41,676 nucleotides of DNA from CAZSXS01 sp964611385. GTDB taxonomy: Bacteria; Bacillota; Clostridia; Lachnospirales; CAYPQA01. Below are positions 16,596 through 24,555 of the stretch, piece by piece. The notes below the pieces were generated by a model, which saw nothing but the letters and a program-made list of their open reading frames with translations, did not search any database and was not told the DNA's origin. The stretch's first letter is position 1; the number at the start of each line of letters is the position of its first letter. Made by a program: the position numbers and the translations under genes. The stretch lies in assembly GCA_964611385.1 (NCBI GenBank), contig CAZSXS010000028.1:1-41676 (forward strand), given 5' to 3'.

Positions 16596-17720
16596 CTATA
16601 ATTGCTTAATAATAAACTCCGCTATGTCCTGCGTCGTACATCCATCACTTCTACCGGTGATGGTCAGCGTCAAGTTGTCCAGTGCCTTAGAAAGACGCTC
16701 GGCTTCTTCGGTGTAGCCGATGTGGGATAGAAGCATTACGGCAGCGCGCATGATGCTGGATGGGTCGGCGTAAATGTGACGACCTTCCTGTACCATTCTT
16801 GGTGCGGAACCATGTATAGCTTCAAACATGGCGTACTTGGTACCCAGGTTGGCGCTGCCTGCTGTGCCCACACCGCCTTGAAGCTCCGCCGCCTCATCTG
16901 TCAAAATGTCCCCGTATAGGTTCGGGAGTACCATAACCTGAAATTGCGTTCTTCTCTTTTCGTCGATAAGCTTTGCTGTCATGATATCTATGTACCACTC
17001 GTCGGTTTCAATGCCTGGGTACTCCTTGGCGATTTCTTTAAAGACTTCTAGGAATAGGCCATCTGTGGTCTTGATTACATTGGCCTTGGTTACAGCAGTC
17101 ACACGGGTCTTTCCATTGTTTTTAGCATATTCGAAGGCGGCTCTGATTATACGCTCGCTGCCCGCTCTGGTGGTAATCGTAAAATCTACCCCAAGACCAT
17201 CCAGCATTAAGCCCTTGCTGCCCACCGCGTAAGCGCCCTCTGTGTTCTCACGGAAAAAGGTCCAGTCGATATTTTGCTCTGGAATCCGAACCGGTCGAAC
17301 GTTGGCAAACAGATCCAAAGACTTCCTCATGGCAACATTTGCGCTTTCAATGTTCGGTACGCCGTCTCCGGCTTGAGGTGTGGTGGTGGGGCCCTTCAAC
17401 AGGACATCGCAGTTCTTAAGCTCTTCTAAAACCTCTTGTGGAATGGCGCATTTAGCTGCAAGGCGGTTTTCAATTGTCAAGCCGTCTATGGTTTTGAAAT
17501 GTACCTTTCCTTTTTGCACTTCAGCGGCCAGTAAATGCTCCAAGACCCTTCCGGCAGCGGAAGTAATGCTAGGGCCAATACCGTCTCCATGAACGATGCC
17601 GATCGTGATTTCCTTCAAAGCCTTAAAATCAACAAAGGAAGCCTCCTTCATCTTTTCTACTCTGGACAGTTGCTCCAGTAGCAATGCTTCAAATTTTTCC
17701 TTTGCAATTTGAATATCCAT
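16596..17720 (-). CDS. Isocitrate/isopropylmalate dehydrogenase family protein
   Basis: NAD-linked decarboxylating dehydrogenase of the isocitrate/3-isopropylmalate family, 374 aa. Motifs are GDGIGPSIT, the substrate loop SANVAMRKSLDLFANVRPV, FRENTEGAYAVG, AVTKANVIKTTDGLFLEVF, and the metal/nucleotide region NLYGDILTDEAAELQGGVG with EAIHGSAP. The ANVRP and RENTEG patterns are more like homo-isocitrate or NAD-isocitrate dehydrogenases than classical LeuB, and no leucine or citrate genes are nearby, so substrate is left open. The first 30 residues are a helical extension. GGAGGA is seven nt before the ATG. The gene is flanked on both sides by palindromic elements (C and D). Confidence 0.88.
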   Translation of the reverse strand: MDIQIAKEKFEALLLEQLSRVEKMKEASFVDFKALKEITIGIVHGDGIGPSITSAAGRVLEHLLAAEVQKGKVHFKTIDGLTIENRLAAKCAIPQEVLEELKNCDVLLKGPTTTPQAGDGVPNIESANVAMRKSLDLFANVRPVRIPEQNIDWTFFRENTEGAYAVGSKGLMLDGLGVDFTITTRAGSERIIRAAFEYAKNNGKTRVTAVTKANVIKTTDGLFLEVFKEIAKEYPGIETDEWYIDIMTAKLIDEKRRTQFQVMVLPNLYGDILTDEAAELQGGVGTAGSANLGTKYAMFEAIHGSAPRMVQEGRHIYADPSSIMRAAVMLLSHIGYTEEAERLSKALDNLTLTITGRSDGCTTQDIAEFIIKQL

Positions 17721-17766
17721 TTGTAAATCCTCCTGATTAAATAATTTAAAATAAAAACCCTAAACC

Positions 17767-17829
17767 TTGTGGGGGAGAAGGGAAAACTTTTCCCAAATGG
17801 TGAAAAAAGTTTTCCCTTCTCCCCCACAA
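17767..17829. repeat. Dispersed palindromic element, copy D
   Basis: Perfect 25-bp arms (17767-17791, 17805-17829) separated by 13 nt. On the minus strand the loop reads CACCATTTG, matching the family loop. No TGTCCGG flank is recognisable. Located between the HAD gene stop and the dehydrogenase start. Confidence 0.85.
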
Positions 17830-17943
17830 AAAAACAGCCATGAAGGTTACAGCATTTGTATAAAGTCAACTCCGTTAGATAATCTCTAGATAACATCGTT
17901 AGCGGCAGATCCTATGATGACTACTGTTTAGCTCATAATGAGC

Positions 17944-18729
17944 TCATGATGTGCTCAGTATATGCTGTTCGATAAATTTTGCAACACCGTCATTGTCATT
18001 CGCATCACAAATAAAATGCGCTGCTTGTTTTGCTTCTTCCACACCATTGTTTACAGCAACTCCAATGCCGCATTTTTTGATCATTTCCACATCATTATAA
18101 TCATCCCCAAAAGCTATCACATTCTCTAATGGAATACCGGCAAGGTCTGAAACATAGGAGATGGCATTGAATTTAGAAGCATTGCAATGCATTATTTGGC
18201 TCCAATTCTCCCCATTGTTGGACAAGAGATGAACCTCAGGATACTCCCGAACAATTTCCAATACGGCATCAATCGACTCGCATTCCACAGAAATTTTACA
18301 AGTTTCCTCTTTTATAGGTGAGGAAAAATCTGTATAAATGGGATTCCAGTCAGCATCTAAACTCCAGTTTTTATATCCCTTATCATTCGTATACAGGAAG
18401 TCGCCTACCTCAACGGTTATACTTGATATTTTTTTATTTTCAGTAAATTGTTTTATTAAACTAAATTTTGTATTCTCTGGTATTGCTATGTTTTTGATAC
18501 ACTTTCCTTTGCATGTAACGGTTGCACCATTATTCGCAATCACATAAGACACCACTGCATCCATTTGCAATTGTCTAGTCGCTCGTTCTGGCCTTGCAGT
18601 TGCAAATGCGATCAATACACCGTTTTGATGACATTTATGCAAAATGGATTGCGTGTATTCTGACAATCTCTTGTTATTTCGCAACAAGGTTCTATCCAAA
18701 TCCGTTACAATCATCTTGATGGTATTCAT
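17944..18729 (-). CDS. Cof-type HAD-superfamily phosphatase (first of two)
   Basis: Predicted sugar-phosphate or phospholipid-head phosphatase of the Cof/IIB HAD class, 261 aa. Motif I is DLDRTLL (nucleophile and general-acid Asp), motif II FATARP, motif III Lys in the cap/core junction, and motif IV FGDDYNDVEMIKKCGIGVAV. Start ATG 18729 is preceded by GGAGG with six nt spacing; an in-frame ATG at 18783 lies in the end of the upstream gene. Closely resembles the second HAD gene at 21070-21834, especially the C-terminal 55 residues, so the two are probably duplicates. Forms a same-strand series with the genes upstream. Confidence 0.9.
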   Translation of the reverse strand: MNTIKMIVTDLDRTLLRNNKRLSEYTQSILHKCHQNGVLIAFATARPERATRQLQMDAVVSYVIANNGATVTCKGKCIKNIAIPENTKFSLIKQFTENKKISSITVEVGDFLYTNDKGYKNWSLDADWNPIYTDFSSPIKEETCKISVECESIDAVLEIVREYPEVHLLSNNGENWSQIMHCNASKFNAISYVSDLAGIPLENVIAFGDDYNDVEMIKKCGIGVAVNNGVEEAKQAAHFICDANDNDGVAKFIEQHILSTS

Positions 18730-18763
18730 TTTAGGCCTCCGTTTTATTACACTACCGAACAGC

Positions 18764-19828
18764 TCATTTTCCGCTGATATCAAAAAAGTCTACCATCTTC
18801 CCCATTAGCTCTTGATCCAAGTCAAAAAGCTTAGACAGATCCAAATTTTCGCTCATATATGCTGCTTTAATCTCGGGGCTTAGTTTTTCTTCCAATGAAT
18901 TCACATACTCTGAAAATTGACCATTTAATTGATCATCATACAGTCTTGAAGCGTCAGAGTAATAAACGTAGTCATGTCCTCTATCTTCATAAGATAAGAA
19001 GGTGAATCTTGCGTTATTTTGATATGTGCTTTCAAATAGTACAAACTGGTTTTGGTAAGAAATCATACGATCGTCAGAGCTATGAATAATCATAATATTC
19101 CCAGCTGAATGATCAAATCCTTCCATGCAGGTATACTTCGCATATTGTCCAAATTTGACTCTTTCAATCAGAGAGATGAATGGTACAAGATAACGCATAC
19201 CAGAACCCATGATTCTTGTGCCTTCTTCTTCTATTACATCTTCAGACTTATTAAATCCTGCAACCATAACAACAGCCCTTATATCTGGGTGAATGTTTAA
19301 AACACTTCCTGCCGAGTATGCTCCCCAGCTATGCCCAAACAGCATAATGGGTAGGTTGTCGAAATCGTCATTTTCTTTTACAAATCGAATTGCATAATCA
19401 AGATCTATCACACCCTGTGGAATTCCGTTTACCGCATCTCCTTCACTTTCATCATTTCCTGTAGCATCATAAGCGAATACAAGATACCCACTGGAAGCAA
19501 AATAATCCGCAACATCCATATAGGAGTTGTGTCCACCCCCACCTAGTCCGTGTGCAATGACAATTACACCTTTTACATCAACATTTTCACGGTAATATTT
19601 ATACCCTATCAATTGTTGACCATCTTTTGATGGAAACGAATATTGCTGGGCGCTTAGTCCGTCAAATTCGTCTAGGCTACGTTTCATCCATGATGTAGTT
19701 GTATAACGGCTGCCGAAGTTAGACTGATAAATATACACTGATAATCCAAAAGGAAGAATCACAAATAACAGCAAAGCTACTATACATATCACAACAATAA
19801 GTCTTCCAGTTTTCTTACTCTTTACCAT
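18764..19828 (-). CDS. Membrane-anchored alpha/beta hydrolase
   Basis: A 354-aa protein with an N-terminal signal anchor (LIVVICIVALLLFVILPFGLSVYIY) and an extracytoplasmic alpha/beta-hydrolase fold: oxyanion loop IAHGLGGGGH (residues 91-100), nucleophile elbow GHSWG (Ser167), an acidic residue around IIHSSDD, and a late histidine in EDRGHDYVYY. Substrate is unknown; relatives are annotated as lysophospholipases or peptidases of the S9/serine hydrolase type. GGAGG precedes the ATG. It sits within the AT-rich block, 34 nt upstream of the HAD gene, so cotranscription is likely. Confidence 0.85.
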   Translation of the reverse strand: MVKSKKTGRLIVVICIVALLLFVILPFGLSVYIYQSNFGSRYTTTSWMKRSLDEFDGLSAQQYSFPSKDGQQLIGYKYYRENVDVKGVIVIAHGLGGGGHNSYMDVADYFASSGYLVFAYDATGNDESEGDAVNGIPQGVIDLDYAIRFVKENDDFDNLPIMLFGHSWGAYSAGSVLNIHPDIRAVVMVAGFNKSEDVIEEEGTRIMGSGMRYLVPFISLIERVKFGQYAKYTCMEGFDHSAGNIMIIHSSDDRMISYQNQFVLFESTYQNNARFTFLSYEDRGHDYVYYSDASRLYDDQLNGQFSEYVNSLEEKLSPEIKAAYMSENLDLSKLFDLDQELMGKMVDFFDISGK

Positions 19829-19891
19829 ATTTCCTCCTATAGGAATAACGATCTTTTGTTATTATAAAGCGGTTTAACTGCAACCGGTAGT

Positions 19892-20395
19892 TTATTTCTC
19901 ACCCTCCAAAAAGTTAACTTCATCATCAATATTGAAAGATTTATGGAATCCTCCAGTCATAACACGTACTTTGTTTGAGTGAGGGTAGAAAACGACTTCG
20001 CGGGTATCGCTTGTGTCCACGTCAAGATATACACATGGAAGATCAGAATGATTTGTAAACTTATGCGCTCCATTTTCATTGGCTGGCAACACAATTACAT
20101 CTCCTTCGGAAACAATTATGTTTCCCTTGGGCGATTCTAGGGTTGCTGTTCCGCTAATGATATAGAATACTTCCTCCATTCCTGTGTGATAATGGTAAGG
20201 ATAACTTGATTTTCCGGGTAAAAGAGTGTAAAAGTTGACGAAAAGTTTTCCGCCATTCGCTGTAAAAGGAGAGTTTACCACACTGTTACTAAATTCAAAT
20301 TCCTGCTCCCGATGCCCCTCTGGTTCAAATATTTTGTTAAGATTGACATCCTTGTACTGTGCCGTTTTGTAATTGGAGATTACCATTTCTTGCAT
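19892..20395 (-). CDS. Cupin-domain protein
   Basis: A 167-aa protein with one conserved cupin barrel: YPYHYHTGMEEVFYIISGTATLE holds the two metal-binding His and the Glu, and the second motif is around LPANENGAHKFTN. The start at 20395 is chosen for AAAGGGGTG seven nt upstream; the frame continues to 20476 without a site. Metal-dependent enzyme or small-molecule sensor; no substrate can be inferred. Follows the flavodoxin-like gene by 34 nt on the same strand. Confidence 0.85.
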   Translation of the reverse strand: MQEMVISNYKTAQYKDVNLNKIFEPEGHREQEFEFSNSVVNSPFTANGGKLFVNFYTLLPGKSSYPYHYHTGMEEVFYIISGTATLESPKGNIIVSEGDVIVLPANENGAHKFTNHSDLPCVYLDVDTSDTREVVFYPHSNKVRVMTGGFHKSFNIDDEVNFLEGEK

Positions 20396-20429
20396 GATTA
20401 TACACCCCTTTAAAATTATTAATAACATT

Positions 20430-20963
20430 CTAAACAGCAAGCATGTTATACCAATGGAACAAATGCAGATATACAATCATTTCACTTGTTTTAGCTCGTT
20501 TGTTGATTCGATCGCCAATCATGATCGTTTTCATCGCTTCAACCTGCGTAGCTCTGATCTCATCTTTTAAACTGCCCCCCATCGTTACCAAAAACAGTGC
20601 CTTATCTAAGGTTTTCATTTGGGCTTTTCCGTAGGCAAAGCCATACGTCCATACACGCTGAAACCACCCGACAAGCAATGCAGGAGCTTCAGTCCAAAAG
20701 TTAGGGTATATAAATACGATAACATCCGCATTATTAATTTTTTTCTGCTCTGCTAGAACATCATCCGCTATCTCTTTTGTATCATCATAGAATGCTTCTC
20801 GTAAATACTCGCTTTCTGAAAAAATAGGATTAAATCCCATAGCGTATAAATCAGAAATGATAAACGAGTGTCCTGCTTCTGAAATGCCCTTTATAAATGA
20901 TTCTTTCACTTTAGCTGTAAAACTGTTAGAACTTGGATGACAATAAATAATTAAAACATTCAT
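20430..20963 (-). CDS. Flavodoxin-fold NAD(P)H oxidoreductase
   Basis: A 177-aa flavodoxin-2 family protein (NQO1/KefF/MdaB type). The N-terminus binds FMN or FAD phosphate (IIYCHPSSNSFTAKVKESF). The middle motif FIYPNFWTEAPALLVGWFQRVWTYGFAYG and VTMGGS are typical of quinone or azo-reductase-like members. The C-terminus (EMIVYLHLFHWYNMLAV) looks shorter and odd compared with what I recall for the family, so a truncation or frameshift is possible. ATG 20963 is preferred over 20972, which lies too close to GAGG. Confidence 0.8.
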   Translation of the reverse strand: MNVLIIYCHPSSNSFTAKVKESFIKGISEAGHSFIISDLYAMGFNPIFSESEYLREAFYDDTKEIADDVLAEQKKINNADVIVFIYPNFWTEAPALLVGWFQRVWTYGFAYGKAQMKTLDKALFLVTMGGSLKDEIRATQVEAMKTIMIGDRINKRAKTSEMIVYLHLFHWYNMLAV

Positions 20964-21069
20964 AACAATCATGCCTCATATAATTTGTAAGCAAACCAAC
21001 CTAGGCCTAAACCAAGGCATCTAGGTCGGAAGATAACGAGCGTAAACGGCTACTCAATCCATCAGACTT

Positions 21070-21834
21070 CTATAAGATATTTTGCTCAATCCATTTTGCA
21101 ACCCCATCGTGATCGTTTGTATCACATACAGCATTCGCTATTGCCTTGACATCATCAATAGCGTTCTCAACGGCTACGCCTATCCCACAATTTTGGATCA
21201 TTTCTAAATCATTATAATCATCGCCAAAAGCAATAAAATTGTCGGTGCTAATTGATAGATAGTTTGCAGCTGCTTTTACTGCATTCCATTTTACAGCTTC
21301 TTTGTTCGCAAAACGGCTTAAGGTTTCATTTGAAAAGTGCAGCAGGTCACACATGAGATATTTTTTGGCAATGGTTTCTAAGACATACTTGCTATTACTG
21401 TTAACCGATATTTTTAAGAAGCTTTGGTCAAGATCTGTAGAAAAATCAAAGTAACAATAATGCGAATTTTCTTTATTCTCAATATATTTAGAATGGTTAG
21501 ATAGAGCCGTATTTTCATTCACCGCAGATATTGAAAATATTTCAGCTGTGGATCGTAATTCTTTTATCAGTTTTTGTGCAATGTCTGCCGGGATGTCAAA
21601 GCGCTTTATAACTTTACCGTCTGCCGATGTAATGAGGGCGCCGCCATAGCCAATAAAAATGTCTGGTTGAAGCTGCTTTATCCATCCCGAAGCCGCCTGT
21701 GCGGAGCGTGCAGTAGCGAATATAATTTTCAACCCTTTGGATCTGCATTTTAAAAGCACCTCTATTGAATATTCGGAAATAGATTTATTTGAATGTAAAA
21801 GTGTATTGTCTAAATCCGTGATGATTACTTTCAT
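21070..21834 (-). CDS. Cof-type HAD-superfamily phosphatase (second of two)
   Basis: A 254-aa Cof-type hydrolase. Motif I DLDNTLL, motif II FATARS, conserved Lys in VKWNAVKAA, and motif IV FGDDYNDLEMIQNCGIGVAVENAIDD. The ATG has GGAAGGGG upstream. Most similar in the window to the HAD protein at 17944-18729 (shared GIGVAV region and DGVAKWIEQ/DGVAKFIEQ end). The role of the repeated gene in the accessory block is unknown. Confidence 0.9.
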   Translation of the reverse strand: MKVIITDLDNTLLHSNKSISEYSIEVLLKCRSKGLKIIFATARSAQAASGWIKQLQPDIFIGYGGALITSADGKVIKRFDIPADIAQKLIKELRSTAEIFSISAVNENTALSNHSKYIENKENSHYCYFDFSTDLDQSFLKISVNSNSKYVLETIAKKYLMCDLLHFSNETLSRFANKEAVKWNAVKAAANYLSISTDNFIAFGDDYNDLEMIQNCGIGVAVENAIDDVKAIANAVCDTNDHDGVAKWIEQNIL

Positions 21835-21902
21835 AAATAGACCCCTTCCAACTTGTTATAAAACCCTATTTGTTAAGCATACTTTCCTGTTCATCTGCTA
21901 TT

Positions 21903-22427
21903 CTATTGTTTTGTGTGGCGGCCATCGTATGGCTTCTCATATTCCCATTGACTAATATATTTCGCCATATACAAACAAGGATTATCCTTATCCCAAAGCA
22001 GCGGAAACACTTCAAGTGGACGAAAACCCATAGAACAATAAAACAATCTTGTTTTTTCATAACTTTTGCTTGCACGAGATTCATCCAGGGTTTTTACAGT
22101 TAAAAATTCATAGCCACCTTTTTTGCAATAGTCCTCACAATGTGCAATTAGGCTCCTTCCAATGCCTTGTCTATGATACTCTTTGGCTATTCCCATAACA
22201 CATACTTCGGCGGTATATGGATTGTGGATTTTTATTGCTACAAAACCGATAGGCGTTTGATGATCATAGGCTGCATAGAAGGGCATAGTCTGTACTTGAT
22301 TTACATAGTCAACGATGGATGATTCTATGCCAAACCAATTGGGTAGCGCTCTTAACACAGTATTGCAAATGTTTGATTTTATAATTGGGTCAGTAATTTC
22401 AATAATTTTGCTTGTTATAATAGGCAT
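21903..22427 (-). CDS. GNAT-family N-acetyltransferase
   Basis: A 174-aa acetyltransferase. The acetyl-CoA site is YTAEVCVMGIAKEYHRQGIGRSLIAHCEDYC (motif A with R/QxxGxG/A), followed by LTVKTLDESRASKSYEKTRLFYCSMGFRPLE. Substrate unknown. ATG 22427 with GGGAG at seven nt spacing lies inside the end of the upstream gene (29 nt overlap), suggesting coupling with that gene of unknown function. Confidence 0.88.
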   Translation of the reverse strand: MPIITSKIIEITDPIIKSNICNTVLRALPNWFGIESSIVDYVNQVQTMPFYAAYDHQTPIGFVAIKIHNPYTAEVCVMGIAKEYHRQGIGRSLIAHCEDYCKKGGYEFLTVKTLDESRASKSYEKTRLFYCSMGFRPLEVFPLLWDKDNPCLYMAKYISQWEYEKPYDGRHTKQ

Positions 22428-22968
22428 AAAGCATCTCCCGATTCCACACCTGAGCTTCAATATAATGATCATGCAAAAAATTCTGATATTCTATTAACAC
22501 ATCTTTTATTTCTTGAAATAAATACACACGTGGTGTGTTTGTTCTACCATCTTCAACAATCTGTCCATTTTCATCAAGAATTATCTGATACATACTATCT
22601 GGGAAGGTAAAAGTAATTGCAGACAGATCAAGGCATTCTAAAGGAATGATTAATTCGGCCGCATTTTTTTGTAAGTCAGAACGTATGTCATATTCGCCGC
22701 TTGGTGAATCTCCAAGTGTCATATAAATTGGCACGTTGCTTGTTGGGTTACCACCTTTTTGCACTAATTGATGATAGATCCACTTTTCAATTTCTCTTCG
22801 TTGTATTAAATAATCATCTTCCGAATAAAATCCACCAATATTATCTTCTTTGCAATGTAATAATTTTATTTGATTTGCTTGCTCATATGGTAAATCATTT
22901 AAAGATAAAAATGGATTTTCACCTTTTTTATAATATCTTGTTAAATAATCAGGAACTTTAATTAACAC
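22399..22968 (-). CDS. Protein of unknown function, 189 aa
   Basis: I do not recognise a family. The protein is soluble, acidic, has no membrane segment, and shows a charged N-terminal half (KKGENPFLSLNDLPYEQANQIKLLH) and IEKWIYHQLVQKGG; the C-terminal part resembles an alpha/beta protein (AITFTFPDSMYQIILDENG). The start is a GTG at 22968 with a G-rich AGGGGGTG immediately upstream, closer than usual. It overlaps the acetyltransferase gene by 29 nt, which suggests joint function or at least cotranslation. Confidence 0.75.
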   Translation of the reverse strand: MLIKVPDYLTRYYKKGENPFLSLNDLPYEQANQIKLLHCKEDNIGGFYSEDDYLIQRREIEKWIYHQLVQKGGNPTSNVPIYMTLGDSPSGEYDIRSDLQKNAAELIIPLECLDLSAITFTFPDSMYQIILDENGQIVEDGRTNTPRVYLFQEIKDVLIEYQNFLHDHYIEAQVWNREMLYAYYNKQNY

Positions 22969-23062
22969 ACACCCCCTGGCAGATGCCTGTGATGGGGATG
23001 CTCGCCCATTGCTTTAGCCCAAAGGGATGTGAAGGAAGCCCCTACAATTTTGGAATTATTCT

Positions 23063-23164
23063 TCATAACAAGGCCTTTCCATTTAGACATATCTTGAAGT
23101 ATGCGCTCAAAGCTCCAATAAAAACCAGCAAAATACTGACTATGAAAAGCGAAATACTCCTCAT
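23063..23164 (-). CDS. Small single-pass membrane peptide, 33 aa
   Basis: ATG 23164 overlaps the stop of the preceding gene as ATGA, with TGGAGAAG upstream. The product (starts MRSISLFIVSILLVFIGALS, ends in a short basic tail, 33 aa) is one hydrophobic segment followed by a polar tail. The coupling and clear membrane segment support a real gene; size and lack of homologues known to me keep confidence moderate. The next 95 nt down to the 189-aa gene hold no further gene I can support. Confidence 0.5.
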   Translation of the reverse strand: MRSISLFIVSILLVFIGALSAYFKICLNGKALL

Positions 23165-23865
23165 CGGCGCTTCTCCACACAAGCCCCAACAAAAGCCTCA
23201 AATATCTTCCGAGCCTCCTGGTTGTTCTGAATCAACAACTCCGGATGCCATTGAACCCCGATTGCAAAAGCCTTGTCTGGGTGTTCTATGGCCTCAACGA
23301 TGCCGTCCTCTGCCCAGGCTGTGGCCTTCAGGATCGGCGCAACCTGATTGACCGCCTGATGATGGCTGGAGTTGGTGCCGATGCGGTCTGCGCCTAGGAT
23401 TTCTGCTAGCTTGGAACCCTCAGCTAGCTTTGCCTCGTGGACGAGCTCATGGCTGCGTTCTCCTAGGGAGTGGTCTTCGATGTGTTGATGTAAAGTTCCA
23501 CCCAAGGCCACGTTTAAAAGCTGCATACCCCGGCAGATCCCCAGAAGAGGAAGGTCCCGCTTCATGGCTTCCTTGACCAGCATGATCTCAAAGCGATCCC
23601 GTTCAACCCGTATTCCCTCGGCCTTGGGATGAATCGGCTCTCTGAATCCCTCGGGGAAAAAGTCTGGATGGATATCATCTCCCCCGGACAGTAAGATTCC
23701 CTCACAGTTGCTTAATAAGTCGTCTATATCTTCAAAGTTGAAAGCCTGATAACTGAGGATCAGGGGAAAACCCCCGCTTTCAGAAATGGCGGCTGCATAT
23801 TGAACATTCAGCCGCAAAAATTGATCAATTAAAGAAGGCGTAATTAAGATCTTAGGCCTCATCAT
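23161..23865 (-). CDS. Gamma-glutamyl-gamma-aminobutyrate hydrolase family protein (class I glutamine amidotransferase-like)
   Basis: A 234-aa peptidase C26 family enzyme, PuuD-like, expected to hydrolyse gamma-glutamyl bonds. The SGGDDIHPDFF loop, nucleophile GICRGMQLLNVALGG (Cys111), and GVQWHPE with the catalytic His are all present. The 14-nt overlap with the membrane-anchored gene upstream and ATGA overlap with the small peptide downstream suggest a translationally coupled set. Substrate is unproven; no polyamine or GABA genes are in the window. Confidence 0.92.
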   Translation of the reverse strand: MMRPKILITPSLIDQFLRLNVQYAAAISESGGFPLILSYQAFNFEDIDDLLSNCEGILLSGGDDIHPDFFPEGFREPIHPKAEGIRVERDRFEIMLVKEAMKRDLPLLGICRGMQLLNVALGGTLHQHIEDHSLGERSHELVHEAKLAEGSKLAEILGADRIGTNSSHHQAVNQVAPILKATAWAEDGIVEAIEHPDKAFAIGVQWHPELLIQNNQEARKIFEAFVGACVEKRR

Positions 23866-24355
23866 CGTCGTCCTCCCATTCTTTGTTTTTCAAAACCCGA
23901 ATCACAATCACAGCTCCACCTCTGATGTGCCTTTGCATGTGTCGGTAAATGCTTTGTGGCTCCTCGGCCGTCAAGACCAAATCGTTACTGAGATCCGAAA
24001 AAAAATAAATCGTTTCCTTTTCATTAATGCGCTTGACTTCCTTTGCAGATACTAAAATCTGCCCAAATTCAAATACATTGTTCTCATTTGGATGAATGAC
24101 CTTTTCGAAAATAGGCTTCTCCACCTCAAAACCCTGTACCTTTCCTTCCTCACGGTAAAGCTCAAAGCGCTTTGCAATAATGTCGTCTATGCTTGCCACA
24201 GCCTTGGGAAAAGCATAAACGCGTATATCATAGCTTTTGTCGTCCAGCATTTTGTTCAGACCAGCAAGCTTCGGCGCTTCGTCTTTGTGTTTGGAGAAAA
24301 GGATCAGGCTCAGAGGCAGTAAAACAGCGACTAAAATAGTGATCAATACAGTCAT
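23852..24355 (-). CDS. Membrane-anchored protein of unknown function
   Basis: A 167-aa protein with an N-terminal membrane anchor (TVLITILVAVLLPLSLILF) and a cytoplasmic or external alpha/beta domain of about 140 residues ending in an acidic tail (EWEDDDDEA). No family recognised. The start ATG 24355 has AAGGAGT at seven nt; ATGs at 24361 and 24382 are too close to, or lack, the site. Overlaps the C26 hydrolase gene by 14 nt. Confidence 0.75.
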   Translation of the reverse strand: MTVLITILVAVLLPLSLILFSKHKDEAPKLAGLNKMLDDKSYDIRVYAFPKAVASIDDIIAKRFELYREEGKVQGFEVEKPIFEKVIHPNENNVFEFGQILVSAKEVKRINEKETIYFFSDLSNDLVLTAEEPQSIYRHMQRHIRGGAVIVIRVLKNKEWEDDDDEA

Positions 24356-24415
24356 GTTCATACTCCTTCCTGTCTCCATCATGCATTGGACTGAGTCTAA
24401 ATACCCTATCCATGC

Positions 24416-24424
24416 ATTATAGCA
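24416..24424 (-). promoter_or_regulatory. Extended -10 promoter of the amidotransferase operon
   Basis: On the minus strand TGCTATAAT (TG-N-TATAAT) lies about 60 nt before the start of the membrane-anchored gene. No good -35 box is visible. Confidence 0.5.
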
Positions 24425-24494
24425 TCATCATTTTACTTTATCCATCTTTTTGAAAAATTTTCATCGATTTTTCACAAACATCTGTTCTCTTGCC

Positions 24495-24523
24495 TTGACA
24501 GGGAGTTAAGAGGTGATTATTAT
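24495..24523 (+). promoter_or_regulatory. Sigma-A promoter of the pgm-pyrBI operon
   Basis: TTGACA (24495-24500) and TATTAT (24518-24523) are 17 nt apart, about 33 nt before the phosphoglucomutase start, giving a very short leader. Confidence 0.75.
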
Positions 24524-24555
24524 GGTAGGCAGTATTTTGATAGGAGGTTTTTTGT

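Noticed and set aside
22962..23201. 79-codon frame after the C26 hydrolase
   Set aside because: Runs out of frame across the end of the hydrolase and has no ribosome binding site; the coupled 33-residue peptide in another frame is better supported.
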